Positions 1 through 9,636 of a stretch of 64,000 bases of DNA are shown here, one piece after another. How positions within the stretch are numbered: the first letter of the stretch is position 1; every line of letters starts with the position of its first letter. The stretch lies in contig NC_067203.1 of the NCBI RefSeq assembly GCF_026262505.1, positions 10,540,001 to 10,604,000 of the forward strand, given 5' to 3'. The stretch is from Trichomonas vaginalis G3. Lineage: Eukaryota; Parabasalia; Trichomonadida; Trichomonadidae. Under the pieces are notes generated by a model. The model searched no databases, was not told the origin of the DNA, and was given only the letters and a program-made list of their open reading frames with translations. The position numbers and the translations under genes are program-made.

Positions 1-600
1 TGCGGTTCTCATTAACTGCATTACATTATCTTGATATCTCTTCATCTCAGCAATCTGAGCTTGTATTTCTTCAACTTGTGGATCATCCTGTGGTGTACTT
101 TGGATGATCTGCAACTGATTTTTAAGCTTTTTAATAGCTTTTGTATTTTTCTTGTTACTTTCTAAGATTAAAGCTTCTAGTTTAGAAAACCTATCTGTAA
201 ATTTCGCTTTTGATTCCTCAATGAGAGCTTTAATAGCTGCTGTCTGATCATTCTTAGAATATTCTTCATCAACTGTTTTTATAACCATATCTTGAATACC
301 TTTAAGTTGGTTTTCAATGTTGTCTATTCTTTGATTTAATTGATTTGCGTATTGAGATAAATTTCTAATTTGCTCTCTTCTTTCTTTATCTTTGATTGTG
401 TTTGACTGAGCTGCAAGTCTGAAGATAGAATCTGATGCATTTAAGCGTTCTTCAATAGAATTTATCCTATTAACAATTGGATCAAATACAGTTGTTACTG
501 ATGGATCTTCGGTACTAATTGATCTTAAAGGTGCGGCACTTTTATTTCGATTAACTGTATCTAAATATACACTTGCTTGGTGGTCAAAAGAAACATCCAT
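1..600 (-). CDS. Coiled-coil protein, 3' part outside the window
   Basis: An open frame runs leftward from an ATG at 600-598 to the window edge without a stop (200 codons seen). It begins MDVSFDHQASVYLDT and continues with long heptad-like stretches rich in Glu, Lys, Gln and Leu (for example LEERLNAS-, IDNIENQLKGIQ- and IQAQIAEMKR-like segments), so it is almost certainly a coiled coil. No enzyme domain or membrane segment is visible. It lies head to head with the coiled-coil gene at 680, separated by only 79 bases, so the two probably share a promoter region. Function unknown; a cytoskeletal or structural role is an inference from composition only. Confidence 0.7.
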   Translation of the reverse strand, partial: MDVSFDHQASVYLDTVNRNKSAAPLRSISTEDPSVTTVFDPIVNRINSIEERLNASDSIFRLAAQSNTIKDKERREQIRNLSQYANQLNQRIDNIENQLKGIQDMVIKTVDEEYSKNDQTAAIKALIEESKAKFTDRFSKLEALILESNKKNTKAIKKLKNQLQIIQSTPQDDPQVEEIQAQIAEMKRYQDNVMQLMRTA

Positions 601-679
601 AATAATGTACGTTTAAAAAATCAATTCAAGGTGATTTTTATTGAATTTGACAGAGAATGATATACGTTTATAAATTTGT

Positions 680-1489
680 ATGAGTGCACGAGGCGAATTA
701 ATACGTCCATTTTCTACCCGCCAACCGCACTCAAGCGCAAGGTTATTAACAGATAAAGAGCAAAGAGCTGAAAGAGAGCAATTTGAATTAATAAAACAAG
801 CAAAAGAGAAAATTTCAATCGAGGAAATTATGGAATTGAAACGTGAAAAGCAAAATCTCATTCAAGAGCGTAATATTTTACGTGCTAAAATAACAAGATT
901 TGCAGATCTTGCTAAAAGAACAAATTCTAATGGATCAATAAATCCAAGAAATCGAGGAAAATCTAGAAATGCTATAATTGCTAATACATTACAAAATCAA
1001 ATTGATTCTTTAACACGACAAATTGCTCAAAAAAGATCTGAAACACAACAGCTAATGTTTTCTGACAAAGCTGTCGAGATTACAGAACTTCAAGAAGAAG
1101 CTAAGATGCTTTTTATGGAAGCAATGCGATTAGAGAGAGAAAAGAAAGAAGTTGAACTTCAATACAAAGAAGCCCAAGAAAATTTAGAGAGAATCAACGC
1201 AAACTACTCAAGCTCTGTAATTGCAGAGCAATCTAAACAAATAAATCAATTGGAGAAAGAAATATCTTTGCAAAGGCAGCGTAATGAAATTCTTCGCTCT
1301 AAGATTTCTGCAATAAAAGAAGAGCAAAAAACAAAATCTTATATTGATGCTACAGAAAAAGTTAAGAACAAAATTGAAGAAATTAAAAAGAAGATACAAG
1401 CAGAAAAAGAAGCAATACGTGCCCTTGATCAAGAAACAGAGTTAGTTAAAATCGCACACAAGGAGAGAATGGAAAATTTGCGAAAATGA
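680..1489 (+). CDS. Coiled-coil protein, 269 aa
   Basis: Starts at the first ATG (MSARGELIRPFSTRQPHSS). Residues 1-30 are basic and probably disordered. From about residue 25 to the end the protein is nearly all coiled coil, broken by a basic linker near residues 80-100. A segment around residues 130-165 (SDKAVEITELQEEAKMLF...AMRLEREKKE) recalls the LExE..yy.E..RL pattern of ciliary coiled-coil proteins such as IQCE, but the likeness is weak. It is divergent from the coiled-coil gene ending at 600. No TCA initiator is visible near the ATG. A role in flagellum or cytoskeleton is possible but unproven. Confidence 0.75.
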   Translation: MSARGELIRPFSTRQPHSSARLLTDKEQRAEREQFELIKQAKEKISIEEIMELKREKQNLIQERNILRAKITRFADLAKRTNSNGSINPRNRGKSRNAIIANTLQNQIDSLTRQIAQKRSETQQLMFSDKAVEITELQEEAKMLFMEAMRLEREKKEVELQYKEAQENLERINANYSSSVIAEQSKQINQLEKEISLQRQRNEILRSKISAIKEEQKTKSYIDATEKVKNKIEEIKKKIQAEKEAIRALDQETELVKIAHKERMENLRK

Positions 1490-2017
1490 TTATATATTCA
1501 ATCTAATGTTGAGGATAGCCTCACTTAGAATTGCTCAAAATTTAATTATTATGTAAGTATATGTTTGTTTTTGTTATATAATAAAGAGTATAGTTGTAAT
1601 TTATATCTAAGCTATTTAATAGCCTCAAAATCTGTGTATTGACTTTTGAGATATTCAATTTAGGTTAAAGTTACGCAAATATCTAATGAGAGATGCAAAC
1701 TCATTTAGTAATTCTTTGTATTCCATTTTGAATAGTGTTAATTGTTTAGGAGATGAAGGATTACGAAAAAAATAACAAAATCCCGGAAGTTTGATGTTGT
1801 GCTTATCATAATATCATTTTACATAAGTATGATTAGTTTGATTTGTGTGTAAAACTGCCTGAGCTTTGCTTTTAGATAATCGAGAATGAAAACAATATGC
1901 AAAATGATTTCGAAATTTAATGAAAACAGATACACCATGGGAATGCATAAACGAATATGATACTAAAATTCTCATAACTGATGTCAAATTGAATTATGCC
2001 GATATTTGATAAAAGTG
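1490..2017. other. Intergenic, nothing recognised
   Basis: AT-rich spacer between the coiled-coil gene and the BAR-like gene. Short broken frames only; no RNA gene, repeat or transposon end seen. The last bases contain the promoter of the next gene. Confidence 0.6.
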
Positions 2018-2023
2018 TCACTT
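2018..2023 (+). promoter_or_regulatory. Trichomonad initiator (Inr) TCACTT
   Basis: TCACTT directly abuts the ATG at 2024. This matches the known trichomonad Inr consensus TCA(+1)PyT(T/A), with transcription starting at the A, giving a 5' UTR of only a few bases. It argues for ATG 2024 as the true start. Confidence 0.75.
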
Positions 2024-2962
2024 ATGAGTATCTTCCAAAGCAGGAAAACAGTCCTTCTTCATGATATGACCTCTATCCAGAAATATCTGAGATATGCTGC
2101 AGACTATCATGCTGAATATGCTAAGACTTGGAAAACGATGGGCGAGAATCTTTTCCAGATGATGACAGGACAAAACTCAGCTATTACACCACAAATGACA
2201 CGCTTTTCAGAGATTATGGCTGAGATCGGTCAATGCCATGAGCGTTTAGCTGCTGAAGAACTCAGAAACTCCGAAGATTTTAATGATATTATTGAGAGAT
2301 ACAACGTTCTCTACCGTACTAATAGCGAACATGTTGCTGCTAAGGAAAAGTATAAAGCAGCATGCGCAGCTCTCGAAAAGGCTATTGAAACCGACAAAGC
2401 CGAGGAATCTAGACCAGACTATGAAGCAAAGCGCAAAGTTAAATGCCAAAATGAAATTGAAAAGCAAAGAAGCAACAAAGCTCAGACACTTAAAGATACA
2501 ATTTCAACATTAGAAGCTCTTATTGCAACAAGAACCAAATACAGCGCGTTCAAAGTCAGGAGACTTATTTCTGGCTGGAACCGCTTCGGCCATGCTCTTA
2601 AGGTTGAAAGCCAGAACGAAATCGACTTAATTGCCAAAGCCCAAGATGTTTTGGACGAAATCAAGAATACAAAGGTTGTCGATCCAGAAAACTTAAAGAA
2701 TATGGAGCGCGCAATCGAAAGCCATATCGAGGCTGCCCCAGCTCCAGCAATTGTTCCAACTCAGGAAACATTTGAAGAAGCAAACAAAGCTTTCGATGCT
2801 CCACCAGTTGATGAGGAACCATTAAACATCCCAGAGCAGCATCAGGCTCCAGAAATTCCAGAAGAACCACACGAAGAGCCAATTGAAGAACATCATGAAG
2901 ATCTAGTATTACCAGACGAAGACTATCAACCAGCTCCAGAAGGTGTTAATCCATTTGAGTAA
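2024..2962 (+). CDS. BAR-like membrane-curvature protein with C-terminal NPF motif
   Basis: 312 aa starting MSIFQSRKTV. Residues about 10-225 are a long three-helix-like region with the charge pattern of BAR/sorting-nexin type dimers (HDMTSIQKYLRYAADYHAEY, KTWKTMGENLF, EIGQCHERLAAEELRNSEDF, SNKAQTLKDTISTLEAL, KYSAFKVRRLISGWNRFG). Residues 240-312 are acidic and proline-rich and end in GVNPFE. NPF tripeptides bind EH domains of endocytic adaptors, so I infer a membrane-bending or endocytic role in the cytoplasm. The start is chosen because an Inr (TCACTT) abuts this ATG. An alternative is a generic coiled-coil protein; the exact BAR subfamily is not assignable by eye. Confidence 0.7.
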   Translation: MSIFQSRKTVLLHDMTSIQKYLRYAADYHAEYAKTWKTMGENLFQMMTGQNSAITPQMTRFSEIMAEIGQCHERLAAEELRNSEDFNDIIERYNVLYRTNSEHVAAKEKYKAACAALEKAIETDKAEESRPDYEAKRKVKCQNEIEKQRSNKAQTLKDTISTLEALIATRTKYSAFKVRRLISGWNRFGHALKVESQNEIDLIAKAQDVLDEIKNTKVVDPENLKNMERAIESHIEAAPAPAIVPTQETFEEANKAFDAPPVDEEPLNIPEQHQAPEIPEEPHEEPIEEHHEDLVLPDEDYQPAPEGVNPFE

Positions 2963-3071
2963 ATTCAGTAATCCTTACCTAATTAGGTGAAAAAAAAAAT
3001 GATTTGATATAAAAGCTATAAGTTTAATAAATTAAATGTTTTTCTACAATCATACATTAAATTTTATTGTT

Positions 3072-3629
3072 TTATTTCAAATCAGAAAGCATTTTTAGGA
3101 GCTCATCATGCATATTTGAATAAATTTCTTGCTCTTTCTCTTCATGATCAGAATCAGATTCTGAATTTTGATCAGCTGCAAATTCGTATTCTTCGCATAA
3201 GACAAAATCAACTATCTGCTGAATATACTGATTGTTCATCTCAATAATAAGAGAAGGGATTCTTTTTTGATCAAGCATTAAAAATAAATTATCATCATAT
3301 TCAAACTTTGAAAGGGAACTGTTACTGTTTAATTGATCTGATGAACTATTAAAAGATGTTGAATCTGAAATTGGAGATATTAAAGCTATAGCATGAGTTA
3401 TAGAGTAAGAATCTATAACTTTTCCTATATCTTTTAAACTAGATTTGTGATTTATGAAAATTATGCAGTCTTTTGAATTCGGAATAGAAACTAATTCTAA
3501 ATTTTCACATATTGGAATATTTACTATAATATTTGGATCCTTTAGGAAACTCAATGATGATATTATGCTTTGCTTAAATGAGCTAGCACTTGGATCATCA
3601 GGAATTAGAAACAATAGGCGTTTTGTCAT
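3072..3629 (-). CDS. Hypothetical acidic protein, 185 aa
   Basis: Begins MTKRLLFLIPDDPSASSF and ends HDELLKMLSDLK. The N-terminal 100 residues alternate beta-like hydrophobic stretches (RLLFLIP, DPNIIVNIPI, DCIIFINH, THAIALISPI), suggesting a small alpha/beta domain. The C-terminus is acidic and serine-rich (QNSESDSDHEEKEQE) followed by a short helix. No family recognised. The frame is open a little further upstream but only to a TTG, so the ATG at 3629 is chosen. Upstream on the coding strand is CCTACCTTTGG, resembling the trichomonad M5 (CCTTT) core promoter element. It is divergent from the gene at 3977. Confidence 0.65.
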   Translation of the reverse strand: MTKRLLFLIPDDPSASSFKQSIISSLSFLKDPNIIVNIPICENLELVSIPNSKDCIIFINHKSSLKDIGKVIDSYSITHAIALISPISDSTSFNSSSDQLNSNSSLSKFEYDDNLFLMLDQKRIPSLIIEMNNQYIQQIVDFVLCEEYEFAADQNSESDSDHEEKEQEIYSNMHDELLKMLSDLK

Positions 3630-3976
3630 GAAAATGCCGGACCAAAGGTAGGGCTCAACAAACAATCTAGGACACGCTAAACCCTTCCAGTAGATAATTA
3701 ATCATATTGAATCAACCAAGGCTGTCAGATTACGAAAAACATTTTATTACAAAATCGATCTCGGAAAATTGTTAAATCTATGCTGCTGCATTGTAGCCAT
3801 TTATTTAGCAAAATCGGATCTCCTTTTATAAATTTTGACATTTTGAATTGTCGAGGTCAAAAAATATATATATTATTGTAATGTGTCTACGTAAAATATA
3901 TATGTTTTGAGAATATCGATAAATCAGCCAAAAAGTGACGATAGGCAGTTTTTTTGGCGGGCAATTTTCTGGTCAT
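3630..3976. other. Divergent intergenic region
   Basis: About 350 bases between two divergent host genes. It contains a CCTTT-type M5-like box near the left gene and an AT-rich middle. No gene, repeat or RNA recognised. Confidence 0.5.
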
Positions 3977-4417
3977 ATGACACAAATCCCTCAAATTACG
4001 CAACTTGCAAGTAACGCTGGAATCCAGATTGATGAACTCAAAGCAGATCCTAATAGCCAGGGTTTAGCAGTTATAAGTGATTATTTCCAACAAAACTTCG
4101 GAGATTCTTCCAAGCTCTTTGTACAGCCAGATCAGCATAGTGTCACCAAAGAAAAGGAGCGTATTGCTGAAAGATTAGGTTCTTTTAATCCCAAAGACAA
4201 CGCAGTTTGGCATGAAATTACACAGAGGTTTGGAGCAAACATTAAGCAGCCCGAACTCCTTAGTATTGCTAATGTTTTAGCTCAGAACGCTTCAATTAAA
4301 CTAGATCGTGATGCAAAAAGAAGAAAGTCTGTTCTTATTAAGTGGTTTGAAGAGAATTGGAACGCGATTCAGCCATATTTAGCTTATGTTGTCTTAGAAG
4401 ATACAAAAGCGGAGTAA
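3977..4417 (+). CDS. Hypothetical protein, 146 aa
   Basis: First ATG of the frame gives MTQIPQITQLASNAGIQIDE. The frame is open further upstream (to about 3935) but without an ATG. The protein is mostly helical, with a conserved-looking core (GSFNPKDNAVWHEITQRFG) and a C-terminal basic helix followed by aromatic residues (DRDAKRRKSVLIKWFEENW). The KRRKS patch could be a nuclear localisation or nucleic acid contact. Family not recognised. It sits alone with about 490 bases of non-coding sequence downstream. Confidence 0.6.
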   Translation: MTQIPQITQLASNAGIQIDELKADPNSQGLAVISDYFQQNFGDSSKLFVQPDQHSVTKEKERIAERLGSFNPKDNAVWHEITQRFGANIKQPELLSIANVLAQNASIKLDRDAKRRKSVLIKWFEENWNAIQPYLAYVVLEDTKAE

Positions 4418-4903
4418 CGCATTCATTTTAGTTAATTTTTTTATTATTTTTGCACTATGATAAATTCATGACTTTTTTTATGGATAAATATACTTAATAT
4501 CTCAAAATCTGATAAAAACAATTAGTCAATTTTATAAGGAGAAAATATTTATACGGTTTACAAATGAATAACACGAAAATGCATATTAATTGAGCTTGAA
4601 CTATTTATCCTTGCAAGCAAAAGCATGTAATTAAGAAAAAAAATAATCGAAATACAAAATGTCGAAAAGTTAGAATTCCGTCAGCCATATTATAAACCTA
4701 AATATGTATCTACATAGGGTGAGAAGAATTGTTATTATTTGTTTTCGTTCAAGTAAAAGATTTGAAAAATATTTTTCTGAAAAAGAGACTCATAAGATTT
4801 TGTTTCGGATTTCGAAACGTAGTATTCTTATGTGGTGGATGTTTGAGTTAAAATAAGTAATCTTGAAAGAGCCAATTAAAATTTCAAGGTATATGAAAGT
4901 AAT
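4418..4903. other. Intergenic, nothing recognised
   Basis: AT-rich spacer between convergent genes ending at 4417 and 4904. No open frame of interest, repeat or RNA seen. Confidence 0.55.
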
Positions 4904-5455
4904 CTATCTGCGATGGTGTCTATGTTTATGGTGATGATGATGGTGTTTGTGGGAGCGTTTTCTTCTATGGTTATCATCAGAATAAGATTCGGAGTCCGAA
5001 TAATTGCTTTCTTCCTTAGGTAAGTTTGTAGGTTCGTCTTTCTGTTCAATCGTTGAAGCATTATTAGTATAATTTTGTATTTGTTGAAGTATTCTAGGTG
5101 CGTCTGCAACATTATCACTGTCTGATACATCAGCTTCATCACTTTCAGTCTCTGTATCTTCAGCTAACTTTTCTTCTTCTTTTTGAATAGATTTTGTAGC
5201 AATCATATTTTGGTAATCGCAATATTTCATTACTGAAAGTTTTGTACCATTAATTTCGATATCGTTTCGTTTTTTGACTACTTTACCTGGAGCGTGGCTT
5301 GAAGAATAATAAACTTTGCAAATTCGATTTCCAAGTTGGTCATCTTCAAAGATACAAGCTTGAATTTCTGAAAATTCACTAAACAATGCGCTAACCATTT
5401 CATTATTTAATCCATTGGCTGGTAGAATTACAATTAAATGATCATCATTGCTCAT
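4904..5455 (-). CDS. RRM-like protein with acidic linker and Arg/Ser/His-rich tail
   Basis: 183 aa from ATG 5455 (MSNDDHLIVILPANGLNNEM). Residues 5-85 fit a divergent RNA recognition motif: beta1 HLIVILPANGL, helix NNEMVSALFSEFSEI, beta2 QACIFEDDQ, beta3 NRICKVYYSSSHAPGKV, beta4 NGTKLSVMKY. Residues 95-125 are very acidic. The tail from about 150 is RRKRSHKHHHHHHKHRHHRR. This is the architecture of small RS-type splicing or mRNA factors, so a nuclear RNA role is inferred. The ATG lies only 26 bases from the end of a TA-flanked repeat element (5482-6533), so that insertion has probably replaced or moved its promoter. An open frame extends into the repeat, which I do not count as coding. Confidence 0.55.
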   Translation of the reverse strand: MSNDDHLIVILPANGLNNEMVSALFSEFSEIQACIFEDDQLGNRICKVYYSSSHAPGKVVKKRNDIEINGTKLSVMKYCDYQNMIATKSIQKEEEKLAEDTETESDEADVSDSDNVADAPRILQQIQNYTNNASTIEQKDEPTNLPKEESNYSDSESYSDDNHRRKRSHKHHHHHHKHRHHRR

Positions 5456-5481
5456 CAAAATGAAGAAATAAATTTGACATA

Positions 5482-6533
5482 AGGGTTTCGTTTTGCTAAA
5501 ATTGTCACTTTTATAGCATATTTGTTTTTGGATGTTTTGCGAAACCAAAAAAAAAACTATGATATACAATGTGTGTGTAAAGAAAATACTTTATTTACTA
5601 GTTAAAAAATCATTTGGTATTGATCAAGTTATTTTTTCTGGATAAGATATTATATGGATAATTGGATAGAAAATACAATTATATAATCTTGTACCTGGTT
5701 TAATTAAGCTAATTGTCATCAGAAACTTGTAATTTTTATGAATTTCAGATTTTCTTTTCATTACTGCTTTTCTTAATAGGTCAAGTTCTTATTTACGTTA
5801 TAAAGTATGATATTTACAAATATCAAGTTATCATGTTTTTTGAGAAATTATAAGAAACAAACAAAAATGAAAAAGATAGGAATAGCAATGAATAGTGATG
5901 TGGGTATAGAAAATGTAAGAGATATGAATGCAAAGCAATCAGTATTTAGGATATTGACCATAGATTTCGAAAAAAAAATGCTGCATATTGAGCGAAAACT
6001 ATGATTATATTATAAGACTGTCATTTAAAGCATAATGAAACTATTCCCTTTTCATTTTAATCGAATAAGATAGTAAAGATTTTTGAATTAGCTAGAAACT
6101 GATGAGATGTTTTCACAAATCAGATTTTTAATCTCTATAATGCATAATTCACTCAATATCTCAATTTTGATATTGCGAGATATTTTTGCTATCGGTTTCG
6201 CAATTTTGACACAATAGCAAGAGGGTTCTATAAGCATTATTATCAACGTAGAATCTGAATATCATATCAGAAAATGTCGCAAATCTGACATTTACCCGAC
6301 CAAATAGCAAAAATAATTGAATACTTTTCGCAAAAACTTGAAAAATCGATAAAAATATGAAATATAGATATTAAAGAGACTTTTTATATAATATTCATAA
6401 AGATTTTCCAAAAATATGATACCGCAAAATTAAAAAAGTGACGTCTTGAGTGGAGTCAAATGTCGAAATTGCTAGCTAAATGTTTTTTTAGCGAAATTGC
6501 GTATTGTACGTTTTTTTCGCAAAACGAAACCCT
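5482..6533 (+). mobile_element. Non-autonomous Tc1/mariner-like element, copy A (1,052 bp)
   Basis: Ends are inverted copies of the 15-mer AGGGTTTCGTTTTGC. The element is flanked on both sides by TA (5480-5481 and 6534-6535), the duplication typical of Tc1/mariner elements. Nearly identical copies are at 7893-8943 (opposite orientation) and 56273-57328 (opposite orientation). It contains a 65-codon frame at 5807-6004, conserved in copy C, but it has no transposase features, so I treat the element as a MITE-like non-autonomous copy. Both ends carry inward-facing TCACTTTT (Inr-like) motifs. Near identity of the copies implies recent activity. Confidence 0.8.
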
Positions 6534-6622
6534 TATATATTCCAATTCATGGTATATGCTAATGATTAGTTTATTGAGGGCAACCGTCATCGAAATTGGC
6601 CGACCATTTAAATATTACACTG

Positions 6623-7543
6623 ATGGGGTCTCTTGAGCCAGATACTCCTCAGAATATTGATAAAATACCCAATTTCTGGGATCTTTTATCAGAAACAGAC
6701 AAAAACAGCTATAAAACCCTCAAACTGGCGCTTGATGCAAGTATCAGTAAACGAAATAGAGGGCACAGAATGGAAGCATTTGACAGTGTCTTGAATGCTA
6801 TTCATCGGTTTGCCGAGCGGCATGACGAAAATGATTGGAGAAGGTTTCTCGTCTGCGGCCTTTGCTGGATGGATAATATGATTGCGATCAATACTCGTCA
6901 ATTACGTCTTCTCATTTCAAAATGCAAATCATCGATCAATGGAAGCCTCCATAAACTCGGATATACTACAAATCAATCACATACTGAATCTTGGAAATAT
7001 TTATTTGACCGAATACCTTATCTCAAAGATAACTTTCCTGAACTGAGACAATGGACTTTACGCTCTCGTGCATCAACAAATCAACAAATCGTTGCTTACG
7101 TTGATTCACAGAACGTAACTGTCCCAAAAGATCCAGCTCAACCAATACAAATGCAGATATCAGTACCTAACATATCAGCAAATGTTATACGAGGATATTC
7201 AAGAACATCTAACATACATTTAAATCTCGTATTTCCACCAAATGTTGTTACGCAGAATTCCACATCTACACCCAATACTATTTCAGGAAGCCAATCTCCC
7301 GTTATAGTTAAGGCAGAGAATGTTTCTACACAGCCAATTCAGCTTCCATTTCCTCCGCCTCCACCACCACCACCACCACCTGTTCAGGTTAAAACAGAAA
7401 CAGCAAGTTCACAACCACCTGCTAATCCACCATATCCAGAAATTGCTCCTAAAGGTACTAGTACAGGCAAAGAAGCATATTGCCCATTGAAATATAGATC
7501 TCAGCTCATGCATAGGCAGAGCTCTATCAGCAATATTAAGTAG
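6623..7543 (+). CDS. Initiator-binding domain (IBD) family protein
   Basis: 306 aa from the first ATG (MGSLEPDTPQNIDKIPNFW). Residues about 15-150 match the pattern I know for trichomonad IBD proteins, the family of IBP39 that binds the Inr: FWDLLSETDKNSYKTLKLAL, KRNRGHRMEAFDSVLNAI, WRRFLVCGLCW, IAINTRQLRLLISKCKSSIN, GSLHKLGY, FPELRQWTLR. Residues 150-306 are low-complexity, with a run of ten prolines (about 243-252) and a basic C-terminus. Inferred role: nuclear DNA binding at core promoters or related sites. The gene lies between two inverted copies of the same 1.05 kb element, 89 bases from one of them, so its promoter may be partly element-derived. Assigned from memory of the family, not by search. 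Confidence 0.65.
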   Translation: MGSLEPDTPQNIDKIPNFWDLLSETDKNSYKTLKLALDASISKRNRGHRMEAFDSVLNAIHRFAERHDENDWRRFLVCGLCWMDNMIAINTRQLRLLISKCKSSINGSLHKLGYTTNQSHTESWKYLFDRIPYLKDNFPELRQWTLRSRASTNQQIVAYVDSQNVTVPKDPAQPIQMQISVPNISANVIRGYSRTSNIHLNLVFPPNVVTQNSTSTPNTISGSQSPVIVKAENVSTQPIQLPFPPPPPPPPPPVQVKTETASSQPPANPPYPEIAPKGTSTGKEAYCPLKYRSQLMHRQSSISNIK

Positions 7544-7892
7544 TTTGCTACATAATTAACTATCCTCTGTAATGTTATTTAAATATGAATTTAGAAAGTT
7601 TTTCTTTTTCTCGGCACAATGTTCTTAGCATCTGAGCCTGCGATACATCAAATATTGGAGCTTAATATGATTAAAGATCAATATTTCTTTAATTATGCTC
7701 TTTCTAATCTTTGTGGCTAAATTTGGTTTATGTTATGACTTTAGTAGCAAGAAAAACTGAATTATAGCTATATATCTATTGTAAAATTGTAAATTGGAGA
7801 AAACAATTAGTCAGTAAAGATAAAATTATTTTTCAATTTATAAATAAGCATTGTTATGAGATCCTATTCCCATTAACAGCCGGTGTCAAATA
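7544..7892. other. 3' flank of the IBD gene
   Basis: About 350 bases of AT-rich sequence between the IBD stop and the next repeat element. No gene or structure recognised. Confidence 0.55.
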
Positions 7893-8943
7893 AGGGTTTC
7901 GTTTTGCGAAAAAAACGTACAATACGCAATTTCGCTAAAAAAACATTTAGCTAGCAATTTCGACATTTGACTCCACTCAAGACGTCACTTTTTTAATTTT
8001 GCGGTATCATATTTTTGGAAAATCTTTATGAATATTATATAAAAAGTCTCTTTAATATCTATATTTCATATTTTTATCGATTTTTCAAGTTTTTGCGAAA
8101 AGTATTCAATTATTTTTGCTATTTGGTCGGGTAAATGTCAGATTTGCGACATTTTCTGATATGATATTCAGATTCTACGTTGATAATAATGCTTATAGAA
8201 CCCTCTTGCTATTGTGTCAAAATTGCGAAACCGATAGCAAAAATATCTCGCAATATCAAAATTGAGATATTGAGTGAATTATGCATTATAGAGATTAAAA
8301 ATCTGATTTGTGAAAACATCTCATCAGTTTCTAGCTAATTCAAAATCTTTACTATCTTATTCGATTAAAATGAAAAGGGAATAGTTTCATTATGCTTTAA
8401 ATGACAGTCTTATAATATAATCATAGTTTTCGCTCAATATGCAGCATTTTTTTTTCGAAATCTATGGTCAATATCCTAAATACTGATTGCTTTGCATTCA
8501 TATCTCTTACATTTTCTATACCCACATCTATTCATTGCTATTCCTATCTTTTTCATTTTTTTGTTTGTTTCTTATAATTTCTCAAAAAACATGATAACTT
8601 GATATTTGTAAATATCATACTTTATAACGTAAATAAGAACTTGACCTATTAAGAAAAGCAGTAATGAAAAGAAAATCTGAAATTCATAAAATTACAAGTT
8701 TCTGATGACAATTAGCTTAATTAAACCAGGTACAAGATTATATAATTGTATTTTCTATCCAATTATCCATATAATATCTTATCCAGAAAAAATAACTTGA
8801 TCAATACCAAATGATTTTTTAACTAGTAAATAAAGTATTTTCTTTACACACACATTGTATATCATAGTTTTTTTTTTTGGTTTCGCAAAACATCCAAAAA
8901 CAAATATGCTATAAAAGTGACAATTTTAGCAAAACGAAACCCT
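7893..8943 (-). mobile_element. Non-autonomous Tc1/mariner-like element, copy B (1,051 bp)
   Basis: Reverse-complement copy of the element at 5482-6533, differing by only a few substitutions and small indels. It has the same 15-bp inverted termini and a flanking TA on each side (7891-7892 and 8944-8945). With copy A it brackets the IBD gene, so 5482-8943 could fold on itself as a large inverted repeat. The 65-codon frame of copies A and C is interrupted here, which supports it not being functional. Confidence 0.8.
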
Positions 8944-9100
8944 TAGAATATACATCTTGATTTTTATTGCAATAAGGTCTTTGGTTCCAAATTTTATTGA
9001 GCAAAAATTTTCAAGGGCAAACCCAAATTTTAGCTAAAAGTGACAGGGGAAAAAAACGTTTAGTATTAAAAAAAAAGACCGATGAGAGCTTCGTTCGAAA

Positions 9101-9168
9101 TATAGAGGGAACTGAGAATGCGCAACCATTCTCAGGGAATATTGGATGCTATTCCCGTTCCCTCTGTA
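9101..9168. ncRNA. Candidate structured RNA or cruciform: perfect three-way junction
   Basis: Three nested stems account for every base from 9104 to 9165. The closing stem is AGAGGGAAC (9104-9112) with GTTCCCTCT (9157-9165), extended by three more pairs including a wobble. Hairpin 2 is TGAGAATG, loop CGCAAC, CATTCTCA (9113-9134). Hairpin 3 is GGGAATA, loop TTGGATGC, TATTCCC (9135-9156). No base is left unpaired at the junction. It is more GC-rich than its surroundings. I do not recognise an RNA family; a hammerhead core is absent. It could equally be nested inverted repeats left by transposons. Confidence 0.4.
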
Positions 9169-9208
9169 TGGAAAATTGAGGTTTTCAAAGGGAGTTAAAA
9201 TAATATTA

Positions 9209-9559
9209 AATTTATACTAATTTACTTCAAAATACAAAAGTATTTGACAGCTAAAATTAGTTACTTTAGCAAGCCTACCAATACCCTTTTACGATTATTG
9301 CTACTTTTTCGAAATAAAAGTAAAAACAAATTTATACTAATTTACTTCAAAATACAAAAGTATTTGACAGCTAAAATTAGTTACTTTAGCAAGCCTATCA
9401 ATACCCTTTTACGATTATTGCTACTTTTTCGAAATAAAAGTAAAAACAAATTTATACTAATTTACTTCAAAATACAAAAGTATTTGACAGCTAAAATTAG
9501 TTACTTTAGCAAGCCTATCAATACCCTTTTACGATTATTGCTACTTTTTCGAAATAAAA
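9209..9559. repeat. Tandem repeat, about 2.9 copies of a 120-bp unit
   Basis: The block starting TTTATACTAATTTAC recurs at 9211, 9331 and 9451 with almost no differences; the third copy ends near 9559. Because the period is a multiple of three, a frame stays open through it, but the peptide is a by-product. It lies just beyond the 3' end of the decayed MULE transposase and may be a subterminal repeat of that element. Confidence 0.85.
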
Positions 9560-9636
9560 TAAATTTATTATCAAAAACCTTTTTTTCTTAGTAAAAATAA
9601 AAATGTTATTTTATATCAAGTTTTTTTCATAAATTT

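Noticed and set aside
5807-6004. 65-codon frame in transposon copies A and C
   Set aside because: Not open in copy B, no transposase motif; treated as chance or relic.
9101-9168. Hammerhead-type ribozyme
   Set aside because: A three-way junction is present but the conserved CUGANGA and GAAA core is absent and the junction has no unpaired bases.
8997-9179. 60-codon frame over the three-way junction
   Set aside because: No ATG at its start and codons simply follow the inverted-repeat structure; no protein-like features.
9244-9591. 115-codon frame in the 120-bp tandem repeat
   Set aside because: The repeat period is a multiple of three, so the frame stays open automatically; no ATG start and low complexity.
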